From Candidatus Gastranaerophilales bacterium (GTDB lineage: Bacteria > Cyanobacteriota > Vampirovibrionia > Gastranaerophilales > Gastranaerophilaceae), in the NCBI GenBank assembly GCA_944324405.1, contig CALUWF010000001.1:124001-188000 (forward strand): a stretch of DNA of 64,000 nt, written 5' to 3'. The notes below the pieces were generated by a model. It saw only the letters and a program-made list of their open reading frames with translations. It made no database searches and had not been told where the DNA came from. Numbering within the stretch: the stretch's first letter is position 1; each line of letters opens with the position of its first letter. The position numbers and the translations under genes are program-made. Shown piece by piece: positions 42,928-51,214 of this stretch.

Positions 42928-44175
42928 ATGGAGCTTAATATAATTAAAAAACAGGATCCGCAGGTAGCGCAATATATTGAAAAGGAATTAGAGCGCCAGC
43001 AAAATACAATTGAACTCATTGCAAGTGAAAATTTCACATCAGAAGCCGTTATGGCGGCACAAGGCAGTGTTTTGACAAATAAATACGCGGAAGGCAAACC
43101 CTATAAAAGATTTTATAACGGCTGCGAGAATGTTGATAAAATTGAAGAACTCGCGGTTGAAAGGTGCAAGGAACTCTTTAAGGTTGACCATGCAAATGTG
43201 CAGCCCCACAGCGGCGCACAGGCTAATATGGCCGTATTCTTGTATGCTCTTAAACCCGGCGACACTATTATGGGTATGGATCTTTCAAACGGCGGACATT
43301 TAACCCACGGTTCACCCGTTAACTTTTCGGGTCTGTATTTTAACGTCGTAAGCTACGGAGTTAATGACAACGGTGAAATTGACTACGAGGACGTTAAAAA
43401 TAAAGCGCTTGAACATAAACCGAAGTTAATTATTGCAGGCGCAAGCAACTATTCAAAAATTATTGACTTTAAAAAGTTCAGAGAAATTTCGGACTTGGTC
43501 GGTGCATATTTAATGGTTGATATAGCGCATATTGCAGCCCTTGTTGCAACGGGTTATCACCCTTCCCCCGCGCCTTATGCCGATTTTGTGACCACAACGA
43601 CTCATAAAACCCTCAGAGGCCCCAGAGGCGGCATTGTTATGTGCAGACAGGAGCACGCACAAGGCATTGATAAAGCAGTTTTCCCGGGCGTTCAGGGCGG
43701 GCCCTTGGAGCATGTTATCGCGGCAAAAGCCGTAGCGCTAAAAGAAGCCCTGAGCGATGAATTTAAAGAGTACGGCAAAAATATTATCGAAAATTCAAAA
43801 GCTTTATCTAAAGCGCTTATGGATGAAGGAATTGATATTGTGGGCGGCGAGAGCGAAAACCACCTTATGACAATTGATTTAAGAAAATTAAACAAAACGG
43901 GCAAGGATGTTGCAAACATGCTTGAGCGTATAGGCATTACCGCAAATAAAAATACCGTTCCAAACGACCCGCAAAGTCCTTTTGTTACCTCGGGCGTCAG
44001 AATAGGTGTTCCTGCGGTTACTACAAGAGGTTTTAGAGCGGACGATATGAAAACTCTTGCTAAAATCATAGCGGATGGCATTTTAGAGCGTGAGGACGAA
44101 CAGATATTGAGGCAAAAAAGCCTTGAACTTTGCAAAAAATATCCGCTCTATGCCGATATGAAATGCGGAGTGTAG
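42928..44175 (+). CDS. glyA: Serine hydroxymethyltransferase
   Basis: The 415-residue PLP enzyme interconverts serine and glycine and charges tetrahydrofolate with a one-carbon unit. The cofactor lysine is Lys227 in [15 protein letters not shown]. Other family motifs are [40 protein letters not shown] and [28 protein letters not shown] precedes the ATG. It is followed after 3 bases by the glycosyl-1-phosphate transferase gene. Confidence 0.97.
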   Translation: MELNIIKKQDPQVAQYIEKELERQQNTIELIASENFTSEAVMAAQGSVLTNKYAEGKPYKRFYNGCENVDKIEELAVERCKELFKVDHANVQPHSGAQANMAVFLYALKPGDTIMGMDLSNGGHLTHGSPVNFSGLYFNVVSYGVNDNGEIDYEDVKNKALEHKPKLIIAGASNYSKIIDFKKFREISDLVGAYLMVDIAHIAALVATGYHPSPAPYADFVTTTTHKTLRGPRGGIVMCRQEHAQGIDKAVFPGVQGGPLEHVIAAKAVALKEALSDEFKEYGKNIIENSKALSKALMDEGIDIVGGESENHLMTIDLRKLNKTGKDVANMLERIGITANKNTVPNDPQSPFVTSGVRIGVPAVTTRGFRADDMKTLAKIIADGILEREDEQILRQKSLELCKKYPLYADMKCGV

Positions 44176-44178
44176 AAA

Positions 44179-45249
44179 ATGATTAAACTCACGCAGGCTC
44201 ACATAATCGGCGCGATAATAGCTTATCTTTTGGGAATTTTTATAGTTCCGCTTGTGATATATTTTTCTAAAAAAGCGGGGCTTGTTGATGTTCCAAACGA
44301 GAGAAAAATCCACCATGGGCCCATTTCGCGCCTCGGCGGCATTGCGGTTTGGATATCCGTTATGCTCACTTTTCTCTTTTTGGTGTTATTAAGCTATTAC
44401 CCCAAAGGCGTCGGGTTATCGGGCATTATTGTGGGCGGCTCGCTGATGTTTCTCCTTGGGCTTGTAGATGATATTTTCTGCCTTAATGCAAAATTTAAGC
44501 TGTTTATACAAATTGCAATCGCCACTATGGTCATACTTTTAGGGGTCAGAATTGATGAACTTTGGGTGCCATGGGCGGATTCTCCGCTTGAGTTGGGCAT
44601 TTGGGCATATCCTGTCAGTTTGCTCTGGATTGTGGGAATATCAAACGCCACAAACTTTATTGACGGAATTGACGGACTTGCAGGCTCAATTGTTACAATA
44701 GGCTGTATCGCTATCGGCATTGTTTCATTTGTCGTGACTCCGCCTTCACCGATTTCGGCGCTTGTGGCTTTTATTTTAATGGGTGCAATGCTTGCATTTT
44801 TAACTTTTAACTACAACCCCGCCAAAATTTTTATGGGGGACTCGGGTGCTTTGTATGCGGGCTTTTTACTTGCGGCACTTTCAATTACGGGAATTATGAA
44901 AAATTCCGCAACTCCCGTTATGTATCTTCCTTTTATAATTTTAGCGGTGCCGATTTTGGATGTTGCATTTTCAAGCATAAGAAGGATTATGAAGGGTTCA
45001 AGTCCTTTTATTGCAGACAGTGAACACATACACCATAAACTTTTACACCATGGCTGTTCACAGGATAAAGTAGTGCTTATCCTCTCAACATTTGCTTTTG
45101 CCTGCGCGATTATATCAATACTCATTGCCGGCTCTTTCAGCAAATATTACATCTATGCGGTTATGCTTGTTGCGGTACTTTTGATTTTAAATATGGTTTC
45201 AAAAGCAATTAAAAAAACGGATATAAACGATGACGGGCATGAAAAATAA
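44179..45249 (+). CDS. wecA: Undecaprenyl-phosphate sugar-1-phosphate transferase (WecA/TagO type)
   Basis: The 356-residue protein has about ten membrane helices and the MraY/WecA motifs: DVPNERKIHHGPISRLGGIA, the catalytic LGLVDDIFCLNAKFK, NATNFIDGIDGLAGSI, NPAKIFMGDSGALYAGFLL and the HIHHKLLHHG loop. It starts a lipid-linked glycan (teichoic acid, O-antigen or exopolysaccharide type) by moving GlcNAc-1-phosphate or a similar sugar to undecaprenyl phosphate. The acceptor sugar cannot be read from the sequence. It overlaps the next small gene by 20 bases. Confidence 0.93.
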   Translation: MIKLTQAHIIGAIIAYLLGIFIVPLVIYFSKKAGLVDVPNERKIHHGPISRLGGIAVWISVMLTFLFLVLLSYYPKGVGLSGIIVGGSLMFLLGLVDDIFCLNAKFKLFIQIAIATMVILLGVRIDELWVPWADSPLELGIWAYPVSLLWIVGISNATNFIDGIDGLAGSIVTIGCIAIGIVSFVVTPPSPISALVAFILMGAMLAFLTFNYNPAKIFMGDSGALYAGFLLAALSITGIMKNSATPVMYLPFIILAVPILDVAFSSIRRIMKGSSPFIADSEHIHHKLLHHGCSQDKVVLILSTFAFACAIISILIAGSFSKYYIYAVMLVAVLLILNMVSKAIKKTDINDDGHEK

Positions 45250-45547
45250 AAGATGGTACGACCTTGACCCGACAATACAACTTGCGGTTAATTTACTTGA
45301 AAATACTTCAAAAACACTTCAATTAAAGCTTGCCGATTATATTATCGAAGAGGCAAAGAACAGAGGCGCAAGACTAAATATTAACAATAAAGAAAATTTC
45401 AACTACGTTTGGAAACGCTGGCAGGACAAGGACGAAAAGCTTTTTGAGGCAATGGAGTATTTTAAGATAATTGACTTTGATACAAAAAAACAATTATCAT
45501 TAGAAATAATAGAGTTTATCAGAAATTATAAAGATAAATTGAAATAA
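45230..45547 (+). CDS. Small unknown cytoplasmic protein
   Basis: The 105-residue protein (or 102 from the ATG at 45239) is helical and charged: KRWYDLDPTIQLAVNLLENT, FNYVWKRWQDKDEKLFEAME and IIEFIRNYKDKLK. It has no signal peptide or membrane helix and no domain I can name. It begins within the transferase gene, which points to coupled expression. Its codon use matches its neighbours. Confidence 0.65.
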   Translation: MTGMKNKRWYDLDPTIQLAVNLLENTSKTLQLKLADYIIEEAKNRGARLNINNKENFNYVWKRWQDKDEKLFEAMEYFKIIDFDTKKQLSLEIIEFIRNYKDKLK

Positions 45548-45603
45548 AATTTTTCATGCATATACCTGATGACTGTTTGGGAGGAGTTAACTAAAATAAT
45601 TCT

Positions 45604-46482
45604 ATGACAAGGTTTGTACTAAAATTTATGGTACTGTTTGTGCTTATATTTTTAAATGCCGCACCTTCCCATGCGATAAAAATCGGGCTTGATGACGGCG
45701 TAAGGCAGACCTATGTCGGTTCATCAAAACAAAGTGTAGTGGTTGACGGTAAAACAGGCAAGGTTCTCTTCACCCTTAATTCTTTTGTGCCCTACACGAT
45801 AAGAGCTTATAACAACGTTATTGTTATTAAAATTGACGGAAAATATTACAGCTTTGGCACAAATTACATAAAAGTTAAACCAAAAGAAAAGAAATGTTTT
45901 CTTGCAACAAAGAGAAAATGGTACAGGGGCGAATTTATTGTATACAATATCAACAAAAAACTTGTTGTCATAAATGACCTGCCGATTGAAGAATATCTTT
46001 TGGGCGTTGTGCCTTCCGAAATGCCTTCAAAATGGAATCTTGAAGCGCACAAGGCACAGGCAATTGCCGCAAGAAGCTATGCAATAGCTAATCTTGGCAA
46101 AAGAAAACACAGCGGATACGATTTAAAAGACACCCCGCATGACCAAGCCTACGGCGGTGCAAGTGCGGAAACTCCGCAGACCACCCGCGCTGTTATGCTC
46201 ACTCGCGGAATAGTTTTAACTTACGGCGGAAAAGTTATCCCGGCATATTATCATGCTTCCTCGGGCGGTAAAACGGTATCCTCAGGTGCCGTATGGGCGC
46301 GCGATTTGCCCTACATTAAATCCGTTCCGGCTTATGATGACGGCATCAGAAAAAACGGGCATGGGGTCGGCATGAGCCAGCATGGCGCTAATAATCTTGC
46401 TAATAAAGGCTATAATGCTTATCAAATATTAAATTATTTTTACAAAAACGTAAAGTTCTCCGTTGTTAAAACACAGCTATGA
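45604..46482 (+). CDS. Exported SpoIID/LytB-domain protein with a shortened core
   Basis: The 292-residue protein has a signal peptide (FVLKFMVLFVLIFLNAAPS, cleavage after SHA near 24) and the SpoIID domain: LPIEEYLLGVVPSEMPSKWN, EAHKAQAIAARSYAIANLGK, YHASSGGKTVSSGAVWARDL and GHGVGMSQHGANNLANKGYN. SpoIID proteins cleave or remodel peptidoglycan after amidases. The stretch between YIKSVPAYDDG and the GHGVGMSQ motif is only about 7 residues, whereas many homologues have 80 or more there. GGGAGGAG lies 17 bases before the ATG, too far for a normal start, with a stop codon in frame between. Confidence 0.87.
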   Translation: MTRFVLKFMVLFVLIFLNAAPSHAIKIGLDDGVRQTYVGSSKQSVVVDGKTGKVLFTLNSFVPYTIRAYNNVIVIKIDGKYYSFGTNYIKVKPKEKKCFLATKRKWYRGEFIVYNINKKLVVINDLPIEEYLLGVVPSEMPSKWNLEAHKAQAIAARSYAIANLGKRKHSGYDLKDTPHDQAYGGASAETPQTTRAVMLTRGIVLTYGGKVIPAYYHASSGGKTVSSGAVWARDLPYIKSVPAYDDGIRKNGHGVGMSQHGANNLANKGYNAYQILNYFYKNVKFSVVKTQL

Positions 46483-46545
46483 TAAGCTTTTTCAACTTTA
46501 CCCCGGCAAAAAACCAGGCATTTTGACCTTTTTTTAAAAAAATGC

Positions 46546-46573
46546 TTGCCAAATGCCTATAAATAGGTATAAT
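46546..46573 (+). promoter_or_regulatory. Sigma-70 promoter of the HU gene
   Basis: TTGCCA and TATAAT are 16 bases apart, ending 30 bases before the start. The spacer holds a perfect inverted repeat, CCTAT-AA-ATAGG (46556-46567), a possible operator. Confidence 0.75.
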
Positions 46574-46603
46574 AAAGGGGTAAATATGGAAAGGGGTTCT
46601 TAA

Positions 46604-46876
46604 ATGAACAAAGAAGAATTAGTAAAAGCGGTAGCAGAAAAAGCTAAACTTTCTCAAAAACAAACAGCGGAAGTTGTTGCTTCTATTCTTGAAACTGTAC
46701 AAAAAACTGTTGCTAAAGGCAAAAAAGTTACTTTAGTGGGCTTTGGTACTTTTGAAGCAAGAAAAAGAGCTGCAAGAACAGGCCGCAACCCTCAAACAGG
46801 CAAAGAAATTAAAATTGCCGCAAAAACAGTTCCTGCATTTTCTGCCGGTAAAAAATTCAAAGAATTAGTAAAATAA
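46604..46876 (+). CDS. hup: HU-family DNA-binding protein
   Basis: The 90-residue nucleoid protein is full length and has the DNA-clasping signature GFGTFEARKRAARTGRNPQT followed by GKEIKIAAKTVPAFSAGKKF. The N-terminal dimerisation helices (MNKEELVKAVAEKAKLSQKQ) are typical of HU rather than IHF. It binds DNA without strong sequence preference and bends it. AAGGGG lies 7 bases before the ATG. It has its own promoter and terminator. Confidence 0.96.
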   Translation: MNKEELVKAVAEKAKLSQKQTAEVVASILETVQKTVAKGKKVTLVGFGTFEARKRAARTGRNPQTGKEIKIAAKTVPAFSAGKKFKELVK

Positions 46877-46903
46877 CTATGTTATCTTTGAGTTAAAAAA
46901 TTG

Positions 46904-46945
46904 AAAACCGGTTTGACCTCTTGTTTGGGGGCAGACCGGTTTTTT
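46904..46945 (+). terminator. Terminator of the HU gene
   Basis: AAAACCGGTTTG (46904-46915) pairs with CAGACCGGTTTT (46932-46943), one G-U pair included, and runs into a T-tract. Confidence 0.85.
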
Positions 46946-47003
46946 GCAAAAATTAAAATTTATGATAAGATTTAAAAGTCAGTTAAAATAAGGAGATACA
47001 ACC

Positions 47004-47534
47004 ATTAACAAAGAAATCAAAGCTCAGAAAGAACTTGTCAATGAAAGAATCAGAGCAAAGGAAGTAAGACTCATTGACGATAACGGTACAAACCACGGGC
47101 TTGTTGCCACAAATAAAGCGCTTGAAATGGCACGGGAAAAAGATTTAGACTTGGTTGTTGTATCCCCTAATCAATCCCCGCCGGTCGCAAAAATTATGGA
47201 CTGGGGCAAATATAAATACGAAACCGAAAAACGCGCAAAAGAAGCGCGCAAAAAACAGCATACTATCGACATTAAAGAAGTTAAAATGCGCTATAAAATT
47301 GACACGCACGACTATGAAGTACGCCTTAAAAGTGCTAAAAAATTCATCGCCTCAGGTAACAAGGTAAAAGTCGTTGTAATGTTGAGGGGGCGCGAAATGC
47401 AGCATAATAAACTTGCGCTCGACCTTGCAAATAAATTTTTATCGGAATTTGAAGAAGGCACATATACACTTGAAAAAGCCCCTTCGCTTGAGGGAAGAAA
47501 TGTTGTTGCCGTCCTTGCTCCCGCAGGAAAATAA
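47004..47534 (+). CDS. infC: Translation initiation factor IF-3 with an AUU start codon
   Basis: The 176-residue factor keeps ribosomal subunits apart and proofreads the start codon. The N-terminal domain (NKEIKAQKELVNERIRAKEV, then RLIDDNGTNHGLVATNKALE) comes from codons upstream of the first ATG, and the frame is open from ATT at 47004, with AAGGAG 8 bases before it. AUU is the classic infC start by which IF-3 represses its own translation. The C-terminal domain (IDIKEVKMRYKIDTHDYEVR, KVVVMLRGREM) is complete. The usual partners rpmI and rplT do not follow. Confidence 0.95.
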   Translation: MNKEIKAQKELVNERIRAKEVRLIDDNGTNHGLVATNKALEMAREKDLDLVVVSPNQSPPVAKIMDWGKYKYETEKRAKEARKKQHTIDIKEVKMRYKIDTHDYEVRLKSAKKFIASGNKVKVVVMLRGREMQHNKLALDLANKFLSEFEEGTYTLEKAPSLEGRNVVAVLAPAGK

Positions 47535-47557
47535 ACTTTAATTTTTAAAAATAAAAA

Positions 47558-47583
47558 AAACCTTTTGTCAAAACAAAAGGTTT
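47558..47583. terminator. Bidirectional terminator between infC and flgL
   Basis: AAACCTTTTG (47558-47567) pairs with CAAAAGGTTT (47574-47583). The T-run is strongest on the minus strand, where it ends flagellar operon 2. Confidence 0.83.
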
Positions 47584-47608
47584 AAAAATGGTAAGTTTAT
47601 ATTTTAAA

Positions 47609-48523
47609 TTAAATGTAATTAAGAAGCGTTGCCTGCTGCATAATTGTAGCGCCCGCTTGTAATGAGGCCTGAAGGGCTGTTTGATATTTTATAAGATCTG
47701 TTGCAGCCTGCGCCATATCGGTATCTTGAAGGTTTGATCTCATTTCGGTAAGCCCTAAAGTTGCATTGTCGTTAATTGTGCTTGTGGCATCAAGCCTTTG
47801 CACCCTGCTTGAAATAACCGCCTGCGCATTTGTAACGTTTTTAATGCCGGCCTGAATGGGGTCAAGCATATCGCTTATCGCCTTTATATCCATATCAGGG
47901 TCTTTAAGCGCGTCATTTAGTTCCTTTAGGGTAGCAAAAATACCGTCTGTTTCATTGCCGAAAATTTCTTCGCCGTTTAAATTAAGCGGCATTGTAACAC
48001 CTTCGGATATTTCAATATTTCTTTCCCAATTGCCGTCTTGTGCGGTTCCGGAGTATGTTACATTTAAATCATCATCCAGAGCATAAGGAATACTTGAAGT
48101 ATTTGAGCCTGAGAAAATGTATTTGTCCTGATATTTTGTGTTTGCAAGCTGAGCGATTGTCCTTGTTCTTTGTTCAACTTCGCTCCTTATGGCCTCAAGG
48201 CTTTCAGCCGAGTTATAAGAGTTTGCCGCAGTGATTGTAAGTTCGTTAATTCTTTGTAAATTGTCCTGAATTAACCCCAAGGTATCATAAGACTGCGACA
48301 GTTCGTCTTTTGCTGTTTCAATATTTTTAGACCAATCATCAAGCTGTCCCAATTGCTTATTGTATTTCATAACCTTTGTACCGTCGGCCGGGTTTTGTCC
48401 GACAGAGGTAAGCTTTTTACCCGAGGTAATCTGCTCGTAAGTATTATAAAGCCCCGAAAGGTTTTTATTCATTGTGCTTAACATCAAGTTTGATGTCATT
48501 TGCGCCGTTACTCTTATACTCAT
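47609..48523 (-). CDS. flgL: Flagellar hook-filament junction protein FlgL
   Basis: The 304-residue protein is flagellin-like at both ends: SIRVTAQMTSNLMLSTMNKN and LSGLYNTYEQITSGKKLTSV at the N-terminus, and LQDTDMAQAATDLIKYQTAL followed by QASLQAGATIMQQATLLNYI at the C-terminus. The length of 304 and the place right after flgK separate it from flagellin, which is not in this window. It is the last gene of operon 2. Confidence 0.94.
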   Translation of the reverse strand: MSIRVTAQMTSNLMLSTMNKNLSGLYNTYEQITSGKKLTSVGQNPADGTKVMKYNKQLGQLDDWSKNIETAKDELSQSYDTLGLIQDNLQRINELTITAANSYNSAESLEAIRSEVEQRTRTIAQLANTKYQDKYIFSGSNTSSIPYALDDDLNVTYSGTAQDGNWERNIEISEGVTMPLNLNGEEIFGNETDGIFATLKELNDALKDPDMDIKAISDMLDPIQAGIKNVTNAQAVISSRVQRLDATSTINDNATLGLTEMRSNLQDTDMAQAATDLIKYQTALQASLQAGATIMQQATLLNYI

Positions 48524-48535
48524 GGTTTTTTATTC

Positions 48536-50080
48536 CTATTCGCCTAATGTAACAAGAAGTTGATAGATTTCATTTGCGGTGTTAAATACTCTTGCCGATG
48601 CTTCATATCCGCGCTGATATTTAATCATATCCGCCAATTCTTCATCGAGGTTAACCCCTGTTATGCTTTGAAGATTTGTCTGCTCGGATTCGTTTAATGC
48701 ATTTGCGGTATCAAATTTTCCCTTAATATCGCTTTGCTGCAAACCGACTTCACCGGCAAAATAAGTGAGAAAACCTTCAAATGTAACGTTGTTCGCACCG
48801 CCAAAAGTGCTCATTGTAATTTTATCTCTTAATTGAGCGGTTGCCACAATGTTATCCGTGTTTCCGACATTCTTTTCCCAGCCGTCGACTGCCGTGTCCA
48901 CCCTTGCGGTTGCTATTAAATTAGGATCGTCAATGACATTTTGATTAACACTTATGCTATCCGCCGTAATGGGATTGCCGAGGTTAAATATAGGCTCCGT
49001 TGAAGGGACAAGGATTTGTTCTCCCGTATTAGGATCTGTCCCAAGCGCCATAGCGCCAACTGTACCGTTTGTATAAGTCTGGGTATTGTTGACTTCTTGG
49101 GCAAACGTATTTGCAAGTTCGTCAATTTTGCCTCTCATGCCGCTTATTGTGATAAGCCCGTCATCTGAGGTGTTTACCATATCAAGGATTGCGCCGATTT
49201 GTCCGCCTTGCACCTCGCTGTTTGCATTAGAGAGCACCAAAGTACCGTCAAGCTTTTCAACCTGGACAATAGCGGGAGTTTGGGCATCGCCCGCAGTCAC
49301 ATTTAACTGTACAAGCTGATCAGCGCCGGAGATAAGTTTAACATCCCCCATTTTAACATCGACAGAACCGTTTTTATTGTATTCCACGTCTAAATCAACA
49401 TAAGCGGACAAATTGTTTAAAAGATTTTCTCTTTCATTCATAAGTCCGGTTGAATTATTTGCACCTTGAATAACAATTTGTTTGTTTAATTCGGCAAGCC
49501 TTTCAAGACCTTGGTTAAAGTCTTGTACGCTCATATAAATTTCACTGTTTTCAATTGTTGCGCCCTGCTGCCAATTTCCGACAAGTTCTTCCTGCAAATT
49601 ATCAAGCGAATTTGCAATTGAATTAAATTTCATAGCCACGCTTTGTGCGCTTTCAATGTAAATTCTTCTTGCGGAAGGGTCTGTGGGATTAGCACTAAGA
49701 TTTTGCGCAGCGGAGAAAAACTCTTCAAAACTCGCCTGAAGGCCGTTTTCGCCAAGTTCATCCGTTATGTCTCCAAGCCGCGTCATTAAAGAATCAAGAG
49801 TGTAATAATATTGCGCATCCGAATTGGCGCCGCGTGCTGAATTTGCGGCGGCATTATTTGCATAGCTTGTAATCTGCGAAATTTGTGCGCCGTTTAACCC
49901 TCTTATATTTGCATAAACGTTATTACCGTAGCTGTATGTCGGATTTGTTGCAAAGTCGGCACGCAGCTTAATGTATCCGTCTACGTTCATGTTTGCAATA
50001 TTATGCGACACGACGGCAAGTGCGTGTTGATAATTGTTCATGGATTCTCTGCTGATATTCATCGTCTGTCCGATTGTCAT
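48536..50080 (-). CDS. flgK: Flagellar hook-associated protein 1 FlgK
   Basis: The 514-residue protein begins with the rod/hook N-terminal motif (YQHALAVVSHNIANMNVDGY) and ends with the FlgK C-terminal helix (LNESEQTNLQSITGVNLDEE, then MIKYQRGYEASARVFNTANE). It forms the first junction layer between hook and filament. AAGGAG lies before the ATG. It is 29 bases downstream of flgN. Confidence 0.95.
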   Translation of the reverse strand: MTIGQTMNISRESMNNYQHALAVVSHNIANMNVDGYIKLRADFATNPTYSYGNNVYANIRGLNGAQISQITSYANNAAANSARGANSDAQYYYTLDSLMTRLGDITDELGENGLQASFEEFFSAAQNLSANPTDPSARRIYIESAQSVAMKFNSIANSLDNLQEELVGNWQQGATIENSEIYMSVQDFNQGLERLAELNKQIVIQGANNSTGLMNERENLLNNLSAYVDLDVEYNKNGSVDVKMGDVKLISGADQLVQLNVTAGDAQTPAIVQVEKLDGTLVLSNANSEVQGGQIGAILDMVNTSDDGLITISGMRGKIDELANTFAQEVNNTQTYTNGTVGAMALGTDPNTGEQILVPSTEPIFNLGNPITADSISVNQNVIDDPNLIATARVDTAVDGWEKNVGNTDNIVATAQLRDKITMSTFGGANNVTFEGFLTYFAGEVGLQQSDIKGKFDTANALNESEQTNLQSITGVNLDEELADMIKYQRGYEASARVFNTANEIYQLLVTLGE

Positions 50081-50109
50081 AAAAAAACTCCTTTTTTGTG
50101 TGCCGTATT

Positions 50110-50514
50110 TCAGGCTTCTTCCGTGATTGAAGAAATATCAAGAGTGTTTTCCTGATTTTTCTTACCCAAATGATTATAGTCCGCATTTTTTGCGGATGTT
50201 ATGTTTAAAATTCCCTCAAATATCTTATTTATAACATTTAAGGAATGATTTATTAACACTTCGTTATTTTTTTGTAATTGTCCTATCTGCGCGGTTATTT
50301 TGTTAAGTTCGTCCTTTTCTTCGCGCGTCAGGCTGAATTTGTCCTTTTGTTCGTATATATTTTTTACTTCATTGTAAGCACATATTAAATTTTCATCACA
50401 AACGGCAAGAGTTTCTAAATCTTTCTTAATCAATGCCTGCTGCTTTTTTTCAAGAAGATTTTTTATTGTCAGATATATTTCAAGTATTTTTTCAAAACTT
50501 ATTTGTTCATCCAT
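50110..50514 (-). CDS. flgN: FlgN-like flagellar export chaperone
   Basis: The 134-residue protein is almost entirely helical: ILEIYLTIKNLLEKKQQALI, CDENLICAYNEVKNIYEQKD and LNKITAQIGQLQKNNEVLIN, the pattern of FlgN, which escorts FlgK and FlgL to the export gate. FlgN is weakly conserved; the call rests on length, helical pattern and the place directly before flgK. TATAAT lies 6 bases before the ATG, preceded by GGGGG, so a late promoter inside the operon is possible. Confidence 0.78.
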   Translation of the reverse strand: MDEQISFEKILEIYLTIKNLLEKKQQALIKKDLETLAVCDENLICAYNEVKNIYEQKDKFSLTREEKDELNKITAQIGQLQKNNEVLINHSLNVINKIFEGILNITSAKNADYNHLGKKNQENTLDISSITEEA

Positions 50515-50530
50515 TTAAATATTATACCCC

Positions 50531-50818
50531 CTAGGCGCTGTAGTCCGCAAGTACACTTCTTCCATACGTCAGAGCATATTTAATATCATCATCCGTTATC
50601 TCTTCGCCTATTGATTGCGCGGTTTGTTTAATCTCTTCTATATTAACCCCTTCAAAAATGTCATTTTGCCCGATTAGCCTTATATCATCTTCTTTTGTGT
50701 CATTATTTTGCACCTGAGATTCATTTTTAAAATTTTGGGCCGATTTTAGCGCATAATTATAAAAAATCCTGTTAAGTGCCTGCGTGTCTGTTGTTTGATT
50801 AGTATTTGCTATATTCAT
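50531..50818 (-). CDS. Candidate anti-sigma factor FlgM (by position and C-terminal pattern)
   Basis: The 95-residue protein has a polar, probably disordered N-terminal half rich in N, Q and T and a C-terminal half with two amphipathic helices: VNIEEIKQTAQSIGEEITDD and DIKYALTYGRSVLADYSA. The pattern I-x-x-I-K, a turn with G-E, D-D-x-I and a last helix resembles the sigma-binding part of FlgM. The order flgJ, this gene, flgN, flgK, flgL is where flgM usually stands. Similarity is low and eye-level only; it may instead be an unrelated flagellar accessory protein. Confidence 0.5.
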   Translation of the reverse strand: MNIANTNQTTDTQALNRIFYNYALKSAQNFKNESQVQNNDTKEDDIRLIGQNDIFEGVNIEEIKQTAQSIGEEITDDDIKYALTYGRSVLADYSA

Positions 50819-50821
50819 TTT

Positions 50822-51205
50822 CTATCCCGCCACATCGGTTGTAGTGTTTACAATGTCGCCTTCTTCAAGAGGGACTGATTTTTCCATCTGGGCATAAAGC
50901 TGCTTTGCAAAGCCTATGTTTGATGTCGGCGAGTTTGCAACATCTCTGCCTATTTGATTAAAAAATATCGATTTAAAATTTTCCATATATTTTGACTCGC
51001 CAAACATAGAGCCTTCTCTGTCTATTGTTTTATCCATCTGGGTGAGCATTTTTGAAACAAGGATTGCTTCGAACTCTTTTGCAACTTTTTTTAACTGCTC
51101 TCTTTGCGTGCCTTGCGACCTGACCGTGTTGATAAAGTCGTAATCAGCGCCCTGAGAGTAGCTTTGCGGTATATAATTTTGTGTTGAATAAAAATTTTCA
51201 GTCAT
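50822..51205 (-). CDS. flgJ: Rod-binding protein FlgJ, N-terminal domain only
   Basis: The 127-residue protein is the rod-capping domain: QLKKVAKEFEAILVSKMLTQ, then SKYMENFKSIFFNQIGRDVA and NIGFAKQLYAQMEKSV. The C-terminal muramidase domain found in E. coli-type FlgJ is missing, and a separate lytic transglycosylase is encoded at the head of the same operon. It follows flgI by 9 bases. Confidence 0.88.
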   Translation of the reverse strand: MTENFYSTQNYIPQSYSQGADYDFINTVRSQGTQREQLKKVAKEFEAILVSKMLTQMDKTIDREGSMFGESKYMENFKSIFFNQIGRDVANSPTSNIGFAKQLYAQMEKSVPLEEGDIVNTTTDVAG

Positions 51206-51214
51206 TTTTTATCC

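Noticed and set aside
43692-44135. Open frame of 147 codons antisense to glyA
   Set aside because: Serine/leucine/proline-rich shadow frame opposite a clear SHMT; no start signal.
47127-47534. IF-3 starting at the first ATG (135 residues)
   Set aside because: It would lack the conserved N-terminal domain; the ATT at 47004 has the right Shine-Dalgarno sequence and completes the protein.
47609-48523. Flagellin FliC
   Set aside because: The protein looks flagellin-like at both ends, but its place directly after flgK and overall pattern fit FlgL.
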